A stretch of DNA of 64,000 nt, from positions 1,047,501-1,111,500 of the forward strand of contig CALZFC010000017.1 of the NCBI GenBank assembly GCA_945643635.1. The letters run 5' to 3'. The notes beneath the pieces were generated by a model. That model was not told the origin of the DNA. It did not search any database and saw only the letters and a list, made by a program, of their open reading frames with translations. Every line of letters begins with the position of its first letter. Positions within the stretch are counted from its first letter, which is position 1. Source of the DNA: Allodiplogaster sudhausi. Taxonomy: Eukaryota; Nematoda; Chromadorea; Rhabditida; Diplogasteridae. Of the stretch, positions 37,927 through 50,177 are shown one piece after another. The position numbers were made by a program, and so were the translations under genes.

Positions 37927-38111
37927 AGGAGGGCGATCACCGAAAAAACATTTAATACAGGTTCGAATTGCCGGGTCTGCCCTGTGATTCCTCGCTCTCA
38001 TTCTCGCGTGCAATTATGCAGCTTTCACAAAGAAAATAGTGCGCGCGAATGAGAGTGCGAACGGCCGCGGCAATTTGAAATATCGCATATGCTTTCGGTG
38101 ATCGCCCTCCT
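37927..38111. mobile_element. TTAA MITE family B, copy 1 (185 bp)
   Basis: Termini AGGAGGGCGATCACCGAAA and its exact inverse TTTCGGTGATCGCCCTCCT are flanked by TTAA on both sides (37923-37926, 38112-38115), the piggyBac-type signature. No coding capacity. It sits in intron 13 of the acyltransferase pseudogene. Confidence 0.92.
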
Positions 38112-38821
38112 TTAACAGAAAGAGACATTCGAATGGCACGAGCCCATTTACCGGGTAGCGAAAGTGATAGATTGTGAAGACGTTGGCGGCCGTGCTGAGG
38201 AAGAGCACGACGGCCGCCACGAGCAGCCCGAGCGCGGGCGCGAGGGCCAGCGGGACGAGAATGAGCGGTGTGAACAGGAACATTTGCATCTCTGATGCGA
38301 GGTACCAGCCTTGGCCGAAGCACTGAAACGGTGGAGGGAGGTTTGATGGTAAATGCTTTTTTTTTTTAGTAAAACAAGTATGTAGACCAAAACTTACTCT
38401 TTCTTATTCATCTCATATTTTTTCAGTCTGATCAAAAATAAAATTCATAAGCAAGATTCTTAGATCGTAGATCAATGAATCGGCACGAACCGGCAGATCC
38501 CAATGGATGTAGTTGTTGTGATAGAGCAGATTCGTCCACCACGACGTGAGGCAAGGGTCTTCAGCTGGCGAAGCTGCCATGATCAGCGGCATGTCGTTCA
38601 TCCAATTCACGCCGAAAACAAACGTTGTGAAGAGGACGCCGATGAAGTAGGGCGGGGATAGGCTAATAAAGAGGCATGAATGAGTCTTTTCTTCTCCTTT
38701 CTTTCTACTCTAAACTCTTTAAACATATCTAATGTGATAATTTATGTACATATGTACATATATATTTACATATATACACAAGTGTACACAAGTACATAGT
38801 ACATATGTACATACATACATA

Positions 38822-40393
38822 CAGTACCGCCAAAAAGTCTATCAACTTTTGGTTTTTCGGGCATATTTTCCTTCATAGTGTGCGAAAGTAAATGAAATTT
38901 TCAGAGTTGCTTCTTTATGGTGTCAGATCTTTAGTAACAAAATATTGGTTTGATTGATCCACAATAGAGCCCGAAAAAAATCAATAACTTAAATCACGTG
39001 AGATGCACATTTAGGCGTGCTCGATTAATTGGGTTATTGCTTCGATATTCGGGTAACTGTTATTGGAGAAATGTTTACATGGATTCTTAGACATATCTGC
39101 GATAAGTTTTTGGTCTAATCGATATTTAATCGCATGCTTTTACATGCTGCCTGCCTTCAGCTCGTGATCCATGCACTCGGCCTGAGATGCTGAAGGTTCA
39201 GGAGAATAAAATTAATCATAGTAATAATGAGGTCCATATATTCAGAGGTGATAAGCGAACAAACCCAGATGGTTGCTTGGCCTGTGGAAATTAGATTCTA
39301 ACTATTTGTACACACTTTGATCACCGCGGTCAACTTCGGTCCACAACGCTGAAGTGCTAAAAGTGATGCTGTGCAGGTGTCCTTGTTTGTAAAACGCTTT
39401 ACCTACCTATAATGATAGTTCATAGGCTTTTCTATCTTTGGCAGCTTTATTTCATGCCTGGCTTCATGAGTCCTACATAGGGAGGGGTAGATAATTTGAA
39501 TGTACCCTGGCGTGGAGTGGTGCGGTGCCGTATAAGGTAGGAAAATAATCCCGAGAAGTTTTAGATAGAGTCAAATATCACTTTAATCTATAAAACAGAG
39601 TGTTCTGCAATAGTCTAAATTCCATTTAGCCATTTTAATGTTGTAATTGATCTATAACAGACGGCTATCAATACACTGCACTACTCAATGCCAGGGTACA
39701 TTCAAATGATCGTCTGTCCCTTATGGTCTCATGAAGCCATGGATGAAATAAGGCTGCAGAATACAGAAAAGTCTATTAAGAATCATTATAGACAAGTGAA
39801 ATCCTTTTCGAAACACGGACCCCTGCACAGCAGCACTTTAAGTACGTCTTGGCTGCAGACGAAAGTTGACAGTGGTAGTCAAAGTATGCAGAAATAGTTA
39901 GAATCTAATTTTCACAGGCCAAGCAACCATCTGGATTTGTTCGCTTATCACCTCTGAATATATGTACCTCATTATTACTATAAGCATGGCAGTACATGAT
40001 TAATTTTATTCTCCTAAACCTTCGGCATCTCAGGCCGAGTGCATGGATCACGAGCTGAAGGCAGGCAGCATTTAAAAGCATGTGATTAAATATGGATTAG
40101 AACTAAAACTTATCGCAGATATGTCTTAGAATCCATCTAAACGATTTCTCCAATAAAAGCTACCCGAATATCGAAGTAATAACCCATTTAATCCAGCACT
40201 CCTAAATGTGCAACTCGGGTGATTTGAGTTATTGATTTTTTATGGCTTTATTGTGGATCAATGAAACCAACATTTTGTTACTAACGATCTGACAGCATAA
40301 GGAAGCAACCCTGAAAATTTGATTTACTTTCGTACACTATGAAGGAAAATATGCCCGAAGAACCAAAAGTTGATAGACTTTTTGGCGGTACTG
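38822..40393. mobile_element. Tc1/mariner-type element made of two long inverted arms
   Basis: The element starts CAGTACCGCCAAAAAGTC and ends with the exact inverse, flanked by TA on each side. The inverted match runs about 715 bp inward from each end (38822 to about 39535 and about 39670 to 40393) at roughly 85-90% by eye, leaving a spacer of about 135 bp. No transposase remains, so it is non-autonomous. It occupies most of intron 11 of the acyltransferase pseudogene. Confidence 0.92.
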
Positions 40394-42899
40394 TATGTAT
40401 ATCGAATAAATCAACGGTACTTTTGGTGATGACTAGTACCTACCGCAGGAAGCGATGGACATAGAAGATGAGCCATGCTTGCCAGGACATTGTTGCGCGG
40501 CGACTTTTGAAGAAGTTCTTAAACCTAAATTAATGCTATTCTGAACAATGAGTTCTAAAACTTAACAATTTATGAAACCATAGTCTATTAAATTCAACGT
40601 TAAAATAAAATGGAACCAGATGAAGCCGAGCAGCAGTCCGGAGAGAAAGTAGAATGAGTCAACAGAGAAATAAGCATTCGTCAACGCCTCGGATGTAGTG
40701 TCGTAAATGATTTCAATAACGTCCAGGCTGTTTGCTGAAATCCAAAAAAAAATACATATATAAAATAAAGATAGGCTCAATAAATTCTTTTACAAAAAAA
40801 AAATATTTATGGGTCTAGATTTTTATTCCTTTTAAGTGTAAGATGTTTAGGGAGAAATATCGGAAAAAATAAACAAAACATTTTTTTAAGCGTCAATAAA
40901 ATGCTCACATGAATAGATCATATAGAAGAGCATGTAGTGCATCATGACGACCCAGCACATACTGAAGAAACGGATACAGTGGACGGGGCCGATATGGCCG
41001 GGCTAGAAGTATAAAAAAATTGGAATTGTACCTGAACTGTTACTAATCTATTAAAATTATATACTGTAGTATAAAAAGATTTACTATAGTATTTCTATAA
41101 TTGCTGCATATACATATCTTATTTTTCACTTAAAAAATCAAGTTACCTTTTAAATTATTAACCTTGGTTACTCCACTCAGGTCGAAAATGGAGGCGATAT
41201 TCGAGTAGACCGAGAAGGCCATGAAGAGCTTCCACCATAGCGCTAAAATGGTGCATTTATTATTTTACGAAAATATTCGTAGTCATACAAATATTCGTTA
41301 AAAAGGCCAAAATAGAATTATTTTTTCATGAGTGCTAGCTTTTTCCGTAAAAAAGAGAACTATGCATATGTATATTATCGAGATCTGCCAACTTTGTTCG
41401 ATCGCGCTCTCCTTTAACAGTGGAGACAAAAAGTAGTCGACGATGCCCGCGGCAAGGCAGAGCACGATAATTGCAGACATGAAGATTCTAAACGAAAGCC
41501 TTCATAGTACAAAAATTTGTTTAATAAATAACTATAAAGATACTGAAAACGTGACCAGTTATATTTATGATATATAATTATTTTATGTATCAAAATTTTG
41601 ATTAAACATAATATAAAAAAAAACCAATTAAACAACAAAACAACAATGTTGTAACGGACGCAACAATGTAGTAAAGCGAGTCAGGAGTGAGCCTAAGCAT
41701 CATTGACACCGCTTACATAGCAAATTGGTGTCGAGTGATTCGAGCCTTTGAAAAAGGAAGTACGTATCTAGGTTAGTAAGTTGTTATCCAAAAGAGTTGA
41801 AAAAAATTCTCCATTATTTGTTTTTAATTTTGAAATGCGTATCTATAGAGGAAAGATAATATATAAAAAAAACAATATACGTATGTTGAATGACAATGAA
41901 ATTTCATTTACTATTTTAAGATTATTTTATGTGTATTTTTTATTTAAGTATATTATGAAAAAAGTTTTATTAATAAAGAATACCGTTAATCTATCCAATT
42001 GCTCTTGCCCTTACCCTGTCCAAGAATACGCTTTTGTAACCTATGACCCTTACTCTTACCGTAACCCTGTCCAACAATATCCTTACCGTATCCAACGGCC
42101 TTCTCCAGCTCGTCGGACGCGCAGCTGGCGGGGAGGCAGAGATCGAGGCCGAGCGAAATGGGCACCGGCCCGTTCATGCTTGGCATCATTTCGGTGCATG
42201 CGCCTGGCGCCGTGTTGAACTGCAGCTGCGCGTCGAGGTAGAAGCTGTCAAAGAACAGGAAGATAGGCTAGATCAAAGGAGCCGAAACTCTATTTCAAAT
42301 TGGCGCTCTTTTGCCTGACAATGAGTTTAAGGATATCACATTTTGCTTGATAATGGTAAGGCAACACCGGAAAACATGAACACAATTGTAGGCGCGAGAA
42401 GACAATATTTAATAAGCGACTGGGGTTAGATTATATAGATCTGGGAGAAGGGCAAAGGGAAAGATATAGAACATATGATAATCTTTTTACGTGAGATATC
42501 TCCATCTACACGACAACGACGTGATGGAAAATGGTCTATTTGTGTTTTAAAGGAGTTACGAATAAATTCTTATAAAATATTTTCAGCCTTTTACCAAACA
42601 ACAGAAAGGAAGGCGCACCGGAAATAAGAGCCGAGGAAGCGACGTTCGCGTCCGTCAACAGCCGCGTCAATATAGACGCACTCGAGGTAGGCGCCCGTGA
42701 ACGTTGTCTTGCCACACGTGATGCCCGGCCCGATCTTGCCCGATGCATCGAGGACTTCAACAACAATATTTTAATTTAACGTTCATTTGTCAAGTTATAA
42801 TTAGCAGTATTCTTAATTTTTACAACACCCAAACAGATTAACTAATGATTAAGTGCAATGATTCAAATTCATTGCTAATTTTTCATCAATATTGATCTT

Positions 42900-43718
42900 G
42901 CTAAAAAATAGATAAAATGAATTCCACAGGATATTCAGTGTGTTTTCAAAGGTCCAAGATGACAAGTAATATTTTTATGGGAACACTTGTTATCTGAAAG
43001 TGTTCAATGTGTGCCTATGATGTATTGCCGAAAAAGAATAGTGAAAGAGGAGAAATGGCGGGAAAATACAGACAGATTGAAAGAAGAGACCGAGGTAAAG
43101 AGAGAGAGAGAGAGTGAGAGAGTGAAAGAGGGAAACAGACAGATAAAGAGAGGGAGAAAGAAGGCAACCCAACGTTCATTAGACCTCTTCTCCAGAAGTA
43201 CAAAGTGCGCATTCCGCAGTTTCCGGGCAGAAATCATAAATATTTTCATTTACCGACTCAATAGTATATCTAAAAATAAATTTTAAAAAATGCCATCTAT
43301 CTGCGATATCGCTTTCTAATTCTCTTTATTATCTCTTCATTTTCTCTCTCTTTCTCCATTTCTCTTCTCTCTATCTTTCTCTCTCTCACTCTTTCGCTCT
43401 TTTCTCTCTTTCTCGCACACTCCGTTTCGATTGCAATTCTTCGTAGTTTTAATCGCTCACTTCGTTGCTACGATTGCATTTAAGCGTTTCTGCGACAGGC
43501 TATTTCTTGGAGGTCTACTGAGAAGACGCTTGTCTGTGCTTTCTCTTTCAGCAGGAGCTAAAGGGGTGCTGGAAAACAAAGAAGGTGATAAGAAGGGCAA
43601 GGAAGTCTCGCACGGACTCGAGGAAATCACGGCAACACACGGCTGCTCAAGCCATAATTTATTGCCCCGACTCCACCAACTTCCACCCAAAGAATAAAAT
43701 ATATATATATACACACAC
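42900..43718. other. Intron 3 sequence of the pseudogene outside the element
   Basis: GA- and CT-rich stretches (43095-43165 and 43325-43410) but no exon; open frames here are composition-driven. Confidence 0.5.
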
Positions 43719-44276
43719 ACACAGAAAACAATTCTGTAGTTTTCGCCAGGAGGCGGAAAAGGTCGAGGAGAATTCGTGAAATTCGGCGCCGGCGCATGCG
43801 CCAAAACTACAGAATTAGGGTCGAGTAGAATTCGTAGTTTCCGCGCAGTGAGAATACGCTGATTTCTAGGCTCCGCCCCTTTTTATCCTGGCCTCTCGAG
43901 AGATCTCCTCGCCCTCATTTTGCTGAACTTCTTATTCCTTTCGCCCTCCAGCATTTATTTTGCAGAACTCCAGTTTAAATCATCCTTAGGAGGCATGCGA
44001 ATGCAAGTACATGTCATCATTTTACATAGTTTATTTTGTCTTCAGTATACAAGAAAATGGCACAAGAATTCATCATTATACTTCGCATATTTTGCTTCAT
44101 AGTACAAGAAAATGGCAAAGTCCCGTAGCTTTCCCTTACCAGCCAAACAAATAAACAAGTTGATTTTACAGCAGCGTATACTTTTCAACAACATAACAAC
44201 ATTTAACAAGAAAAACTCAGGAAGTAGATATCTAAGTCTATGTCTACACAAAACGTATGTGCGATTAACAGGTAAT

Positions 44277-46900
44277 TTACAGCTTATCGATAGTTGCATT
44301 AATTGAGTTTGCAACTGAACGGCCAATATTGGACTTGATGTCCCAAGTGGGTAGACTAACCAGAAGAAGCATGACCAGTCGGAAACGTCGGGGTCCCATT
44401 TCAAATGGAACACGTAGTGCGAGGCCAGACACACGAGCACAGCATGGAGAAGGCCTTCGTTGCATACAACTTCGTTGCCCTATAAAAAAGTCCTAGTATT
44501 TCTCTTTAATAAATTGAAAATTACGAATGAAGGATCCCTTTTAGCCGAAGTACTAGTAACAACTGACTTGGATGAAGACTACAAACTGCTTCCTGCTCCG
44601 ACCATACCGCACGACCACGGGCTGCGTCTGCACTTTCTTCTTCTTGCCGTTATCGCATAACGACCTGCGTGCTGACCCAATCTTGGCCAAGTGGGTCAGC
44701 ACGCAAGACGCATCGGGTTCATCCTGATATATGGCATTTGTGTATAATACACTACAGCACAAAGACTTGATAAGAAAGGTTTTTACAACAAACTACTCAA
44801 AGGTGAACAATGAAAACCAACGGGCATTTCGATAAAGATTCGGCTAGTCTCGAAATGCGCTTTCTCTGGTCTTGATTCCTCAGCAGCACCATTATTCGAA
44901 TCAATGTAAGATGAGTCAGGCCGTCTGGAAGCACATATAAGCACCCTCAGATTAGATTAAGATAATTATTGAAGGTATTTCAACCTTCTCCTTCGAGTGT
45001 CACCATGCTCTCCAATGCACTGCGTGGTCGTGCTTCAGTTGTTGCGGCCGCCAGACATGCAACAGCTTCCTGCACTCGGTCCCATTTCGTCAGGAATGGC
45101 TCGAGGGCTATTCCCTCGGACACCTCGAAGTCTCGGAGAATCTGTTGAACAGTTCCCATTATAAAGTTTCTTTTGCCAAAAACGTTATCAATTCGAACCA
45201 GGGAAGGAGTGTGGAGCTGCCTGATAACGTTGAAAGCGGCAGCGACTCCTTTCTCCTTGATAATCATATAACGAAATTGCCTAAAAAGAGAATCAACATA
45301 ACCTTAAATCAATGAAATACATTGTTACTTGAGCAAAAAGTGCTGTAATTTACAATGTACCTCGTAGCGTCGACAAGCTGGTGAGCGAGATGAGAGTCGG
45401 CGATCTGTTGTTGAAGTTCTACATTTAGTTCCGCTTGTTCTTCGATGGTGTGCTCGGAGCTGAGAATGCGTCTCTTGCGGTAATCGCGTGTCGCATACAG
45501 CCCGTTCTTCTTTAGCTGCTGTTTCTTATTGTAGATGAACTCGAACAAGATCGACTTGCAGTTTCCGACATAGACTTTCTACAACAACATTTTTAGACGT
45601 TTATGTTTTCAATTTAACTATTGCCAAATGAAAACCTGGTCAATGCATGGATACTTGCCACACAAGTGGGCAACGAAATTCCGGACCTCGTCTGGTCGTG
45701 GTGAATATCGTCTATGAAGTAAGCCCTTTATGCACTTCTTATCTAAGCCATCTAGATACTAACTTGTCACAGTGATCCAGAAGAATGTTGCCCAGCCTCC
45801 TTTTGAACCGATTTCGAGCAATAACATTGTGGTCAAAGCTGTCGCTCTGCATCAGCTGCTCGTACAGACCCTTGCAATCGCTTCCCGAAAGAACATCTAA
45901 ACAAAGAGCAATATGTGTTTCAGCACAATTCATGCTTAATATTTACCGTGAATCGAAAATGAAGAAAGATTGCTGTTGAGTGCAGGTGAGGTTTTCTCCG
46001 CGGAAGCCGTATTACCCTTGGTTCTCTCTTAAGAACAACATCAGAATTATTCCCATTAGTTAAAAAAAATTTTAATGAACAAAGTAACAAGCGTGCCTGA
46101 CCTTTTAGAATCCCAGAAACGGAAGCTTCCTGCATCCGCCCAGCCGTACGTTCAAAGACTCCTTCGTGATTCTCCTCAGAGTCCGAGACATCGTCCTAAT
46201 AACGAAAAGTTACAGTAATATTAAATATATTTTTTCTCTTCAACACAAGAAGAAGAGTCCAATTAAAAATAAGAAAAAAAGTAGTCTCACTCCATCAAAT
46301 GAAGTTTCTACGGAAGGAGGAGATGTTGCCGAATTCGGTCTCCTCTCTTGATGCGAACCGCCAGCCTGCATTATTCAAAGGTGATTTCAATGCACACGGT
46401 AGTTTTGAAACAAACAATACCTCAACCGTTACGTGCGCTTTTACGTGGTGGGCAACCGAGAAATTGTGCGGCATGAGGGAGAAGTCATTGTCACCAATAG
46501 TGTGCGAGAGTTTAAAAACTCTCAGCCTCGAGTTGTCCCATGCACTTTGAATGAATCCCTCTATTTCATCTTCTGGTGGTGGAGGAGGGTCGGAACCAGC
46601 AGGTGAGGCTCCACCACTCGTGACGGGGGACGAGCGAACACCGCCATTCCGCCTTCTCTTCTTTGCTGGAATTGAACAAAAATAATTCAAACTTTAAGCA
46701 CAACCATGAAAACGAAATGAAAGTAAAGAAACTTACGGAGATTTCCCAAGTCCACTCCATGAACGCAAGCCCAGTGCCTCTTCAGGCTAGTCATATCCGG
46801 ATGCGCATGTGGTGGAGGGCACATCCTGCAGACTAGTCTCCTGTCTCCGCGGTGCATGCCCATGTGAAAATTGAGCTGTTCCATGGACTCGTATTCGTAT
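44277..46900 (-). CDS. Zinc-finger-like nuclear protein of unknown family inside the TIR element
   Basis: Exons with closing phases: about 46737-46900, 46427-46665, 46291-46365, 46102-46195, 45947-46027, 45764-45896, 45636-45711, 45361-45578, about 44986-45280, then about 44831-44925, 44570-44740 and 44345-44480, where joins are uncertain. The N-terminus has a C2H2-like module (CRMCPPPHAHPD, HWACVH), then an NLS-like PKKRRR, a Pro/Asp/Glu-rich linker, and a helical core (NVIARNRFKRRLGNILLDHC, VRNFVAHLCGKYP, FIYNKKQQLKKNGLYATRDY). The C-terminal part contains KQFVVFIQ and VVCNEGLLHAVLVCLASHY. A first zinc-finger cysteine pair appears just upstream (near 46920) but in a different frame. No transposase motif is recognised; a host-gene origin is also possible. 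Confidence 0.55.
44666..44705. repeat. Perfect 14-bp-stem palindrome with palindromic core
   Basis: Arms TGCGTGCTGACCCA and TGGGTCAGCACGCA surround AT plus the self-complementary CTTGGCCAAG. It lies within an exon of the element gene, where it encodes part of VLTHLAKIGSA. Confidence 0.9.
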
Positions 46901-47316
46901 TCGCAGCCATTCGTTCGGGCACTTCATCCTAAATTATAACCCTATCTTCAAATATCCTACAGTCGAAAACAGATTAAAAGAGAGAGAGTTGGGCAGATAC
47001 AAGAATGATTTTTAAATTCTTACGAAAATCATGATATAACATTCACTGAAAACACAAGAAATCCCTGAATAAACACAAATTCTAGCTCAATATTACATGA
47101 ACTTACCGTTTAAAAAAAAGATTATAAAACAGTAGGGCAGTTATAAGAATATTGTTTAAAATTCTCTTCGAAAAGTTTTAAATGTCGCGGCGACATTTTA
47201 CGAATATTGCTATGACATGCTAATTCTCCTCGACCTTTTCACGAATAAATTAGCATCCTCGGGATTGGGCTAATATATTCGTACTACATTCTGTACTATA
47301 CTACAGAATATTTTTC

Positions 47317-47323
<7 letters not shown>

Positions 47324-47396
<73 letters not shown>
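47324..47396. repeat. (TA)n microsatellite
   Basis: About 36 TA units directly abutting the right end of the TIR element. Confidence 0.98.
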
Positions 47397-47400
<4 letters not shown>

Positions 47401-48603
47401 CATATATGTACATATGTATATATGGTTAGCCTTAAAATATAATATTTATAAATAAGTAAATAAATAATAAATAAAATAAAATAAAACCGTAAGGGGCTGC
47501 ACGGCGGCGCGGTCAAAATCGGTTATGTTGGCGCGGTCAAACATGGACAAGGCCATACGCTTGAGGCCACCGAGCACGAGGTGGAGATCGGCCGAGCACT
47601 CCGAGGACAGAACGGAGGACGAGCTCAAGCGAAACGAGGAAATCAATATGTAAAAGAAATAGATACAATCAATCCAATCAATCGATAAATCAGAAAATGC
47701 TCAACTTAATCATTGATAATTTGATAATTATTGCACAATAAGAGATCTATGTGGTACATAGACACAGATTCTTTTCAAGCCCCCTTAATTAGTAGTGTAT
47801 TCCTCCATCGGTGCACTCTTGGATTCTTATTTTTTGCCCCAATGGACTTCAACTACACCATAACAATAATAGCCATACTTGGTTATGGTATCGTGCTCTC
47901 CTTGCTATCTTTTCCATGTGTTGACACATTGACTATTCAATTAATTCATGTACAACAAATAAATAATAACGAGAAACAAATAGATAAGAGCGTCGTCATA
48001 GAGAATGGAAAAGAGAGAAATGATAAAGAAGGAAGGAAAAAACATTGACAAATAAATACCTCGATGCGGCGGAAACTGCCGTCTCATCCGAGTGGTTGCC
48101 TCCTGCATCGCTGCTGAGCAGTAGCAGCTCAACGACGTGCTCAAGTGAGAAGGCGCTGACGGCCGCGCAGATCTTGGCGTCCGCGTCACATGCATCCTTT
48201 GCCGTCTGCAATCACAGACGCCCTTTTACGTCTTTACCAATATAAAATGAAATTTCTCTAACGATAATACTAATGAGAAAATAACAAATGAAAATAATAA
48301 ACAAAAAAAACTATTGTCAGCTTGTGACGAAAAGACATAAAATAAAAAAATTTTCAATTGTTATTGCGTAACGAGAAGAACAATACACATGTGAACGTCT
48401 AGAATGACGTTGTCGTTTGGAGATTTTCTCCACCATAAATGAGAGCGTTAGAAAAATAAATAAAAGTAAGAAAATAAAACCTGCGCGAGGAGTCGCTGTG
48501 CGTTGAGGAGCGCGGGCGCTCTTTGCATCGTGAGCTGGACGAGTGGCCGAGCAGCAGGTAGCTGAAGAACGAGCAGAAGAAGAAGAAGGAGAAGAAGCCG
48601 CAT

Positions 48604-50177
48604 TTCTTCTTCTTTTGGCTTCCTGACATTTCATCGCTCATCTTCTCATCCTTATCCTTGAGGACACCAAAGCTAATAAAATGTAAAAATAAAGCTTACA
48701 TAAACACATTTTCATCTTTAACGTTCTTTTCCTTACTTAATATCTGTCAACATATAAATGGAATGTAAAAAAAAAGCATATACGAAAAATAGTTGTGTAA
48801 TGAGACATTTGGCTCATTAGTAAAGGGCACAGACATTATCACAAGAGAGGACAAAATGCATTAGGGGGCCCACGCTCTCGTAATGAAAAATGTAGTAGTT
48901 CCGTTCCAGTCTTTCCGTGCACCTTCTTAAATGGTATCCGAGTGTCGTTTCGCTCTGTCTACTTCCGCCTCCTCACACACTCGTTGGCACTCTTATCAGC
49001 AGGCCTATCAGAGACAACGATGATCCTTTTAGCTGCTGATAAAAACAGAATGAAAGAGAAGGTGAGGCATGGAGAGAATGAGAGAGAGAGAAAAAAAAAG
49101 ACGACGGAGGGTGAAATTCAGTTGATCTTCAGCTCCGCATCTCCCGTGACCACAACGTCGGCCGGGCATGACGTCTCTTCGAAAAACTGTCGATGACGAA
49201 ATCATTTTAGTGATAACAAAAAGAGTGCCAAGTGGTACAAATGATAAGGAAAGTGATGCTTACTCATGCTTCTACTCGTCTTGTGAAATGGCCGGTTAGC
49301 CTGTCTTTTTGTTGTAAAACTGCACGTCCGAGCATGCCCGTCGGCATGAATCTTCGAACCATTCGAAAAAAATTTCACGAATTTGTGGGCATGATTATTA
49401 GCAAAAAAAAAGTCTCTGAGCTAAACTTTCTGTACACTAAAACGCTGACACGTGCTCAAAATGGTTCGTCCCTCCATTCATACTTTGCACCATCATTCTT
49501 TCTGCTTTGAAGAACTCTCTCACCATTCGTTTAGTCTCTTGAGTATCAATAAGACATATGTACATACATACGTATACAGTATAAACTCTTTCGTTCAAAT
49601 TAGATTTTTATTTAAGTACTCTTAATTTTTCAACGAATTAGTGATGTTCGTATGCTTGCATGTGATTTTAAAAATTATTTTCATGAAAACACATAATCAG
49701 AAGGCACATTTCAATAGCATAATTTCGCATTAATGTAAGTGATTTGTCTTGTACTTTGCGTACTTCTATGCACTATTATGTGCATAAATACGTACATATA
49801 CTGTATATTTTTAATCTTACCAAACGAAATGTCACAAATCATACCGTTTTAATAATACAGAAACGGACCTTACTTTAGCCAATAGTAGAAATCACACGAA
49901 AGATGAAAGACGCCACTGCGAAGAGCTTTTGGTTATCATTGTCAGTTCATAATTTAACGCAGTTCACATGGCAATTTTCATCAAAATGAATAAAATATTA
50001 ACGTGAAATAATAGAAGAGAGATACTTGAACACTTTGATTGATATACTATGGTTTGTACGTTTTTTTATTGGCCAGAGCACGTTGATGTCAGGTGGAAAA
50101 CGGGACAGATCCATCGAAGGCTGGATCCATTTCAGACCCCAGTTGACCTAAGCCGTTGTCAGAACCCCCGAGGACCT
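48604..50177. other. Intergenic; possible unassigned minus-strand exons
   Basis: Two minus-strand blocks, 49255-49372 and about 49095-49190, are joined by a 60-70-bp GTAAGC...GACAG intron and stay open together (with CGHGRCGAEDQLNF in the second). No family or flanking exons recognised. The remainder is AT-rich spacer. Confidence 0.3.

Larger units (their letters stand above)
43719..47323. mobile_element. 3.6-kb TIR element carrying a multi-exon gene
   Basis: Left end ACACAGAAAACAATTCTGTAG and right end (inverted) ACACAGAAAAATATTCTGTAG match. Farther in, both ends share an inverted AAAAGGTCGAGGAGAATT at 43758-43775 and 47222-47239. Both ends abut AT dinucleotides (a short run at left, (TA)n at right), suggesting insertion at TA. 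The only substantial gene inside (44277-46900, minus) is unrelated to the host acyltransferase. I infer a DNA transposon or transposon-captured gene; the superfamily is not recognised. Confidence 0.6.
36521..48603 (-). pseudogene. NRF-6-like acyltransferase, decayed paralogue expanded by transposons
   Basis: Eighteen exons match the 25.3-31.3 kb gene one to one: 48481-48603, 48060-48205, 47488-47623, 42619-42754, 42087-42244, 41656-41745, 41393-41487, 41163-41242, 40909-41002, 40617-40734, 40444-40524, 38491-38662, 38152-38322, 37717-37766, 37497-37609, 37120-37309, 36800-36940, 36521-36655. Signal peptide, NRF domain and membrane helices remain recognisable. Defects: TAG at 41693-41695 with a one-base shift, TAG at 37575-37577 with a shift upstream, a frame break at the start of exon 17, and an exon 3 donor out of phase with exon 4. 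Intron 3 holds a 3.6-kb TIR element, intron 11 a 1.6-kb Tc1/mariner element and intron 13 a TTAA MITE. Most exons keep high similarity, so inactivation looks recent. Confidence 0.85.

Noticed and set aside
39688..39897. 69-codon frame in the centre of the Tc1/mariner element
   Set aside because: Lies in the mirrored arms, shows no transposase motif and is not kept in the opposite arm.
41690..41720. A 24-bp intron (GTAAGC...CTTAG) explaining the stop in pseudogene exon 6
   Set aside because: Too short to splice, and the paralogue keeps the segment as coding.
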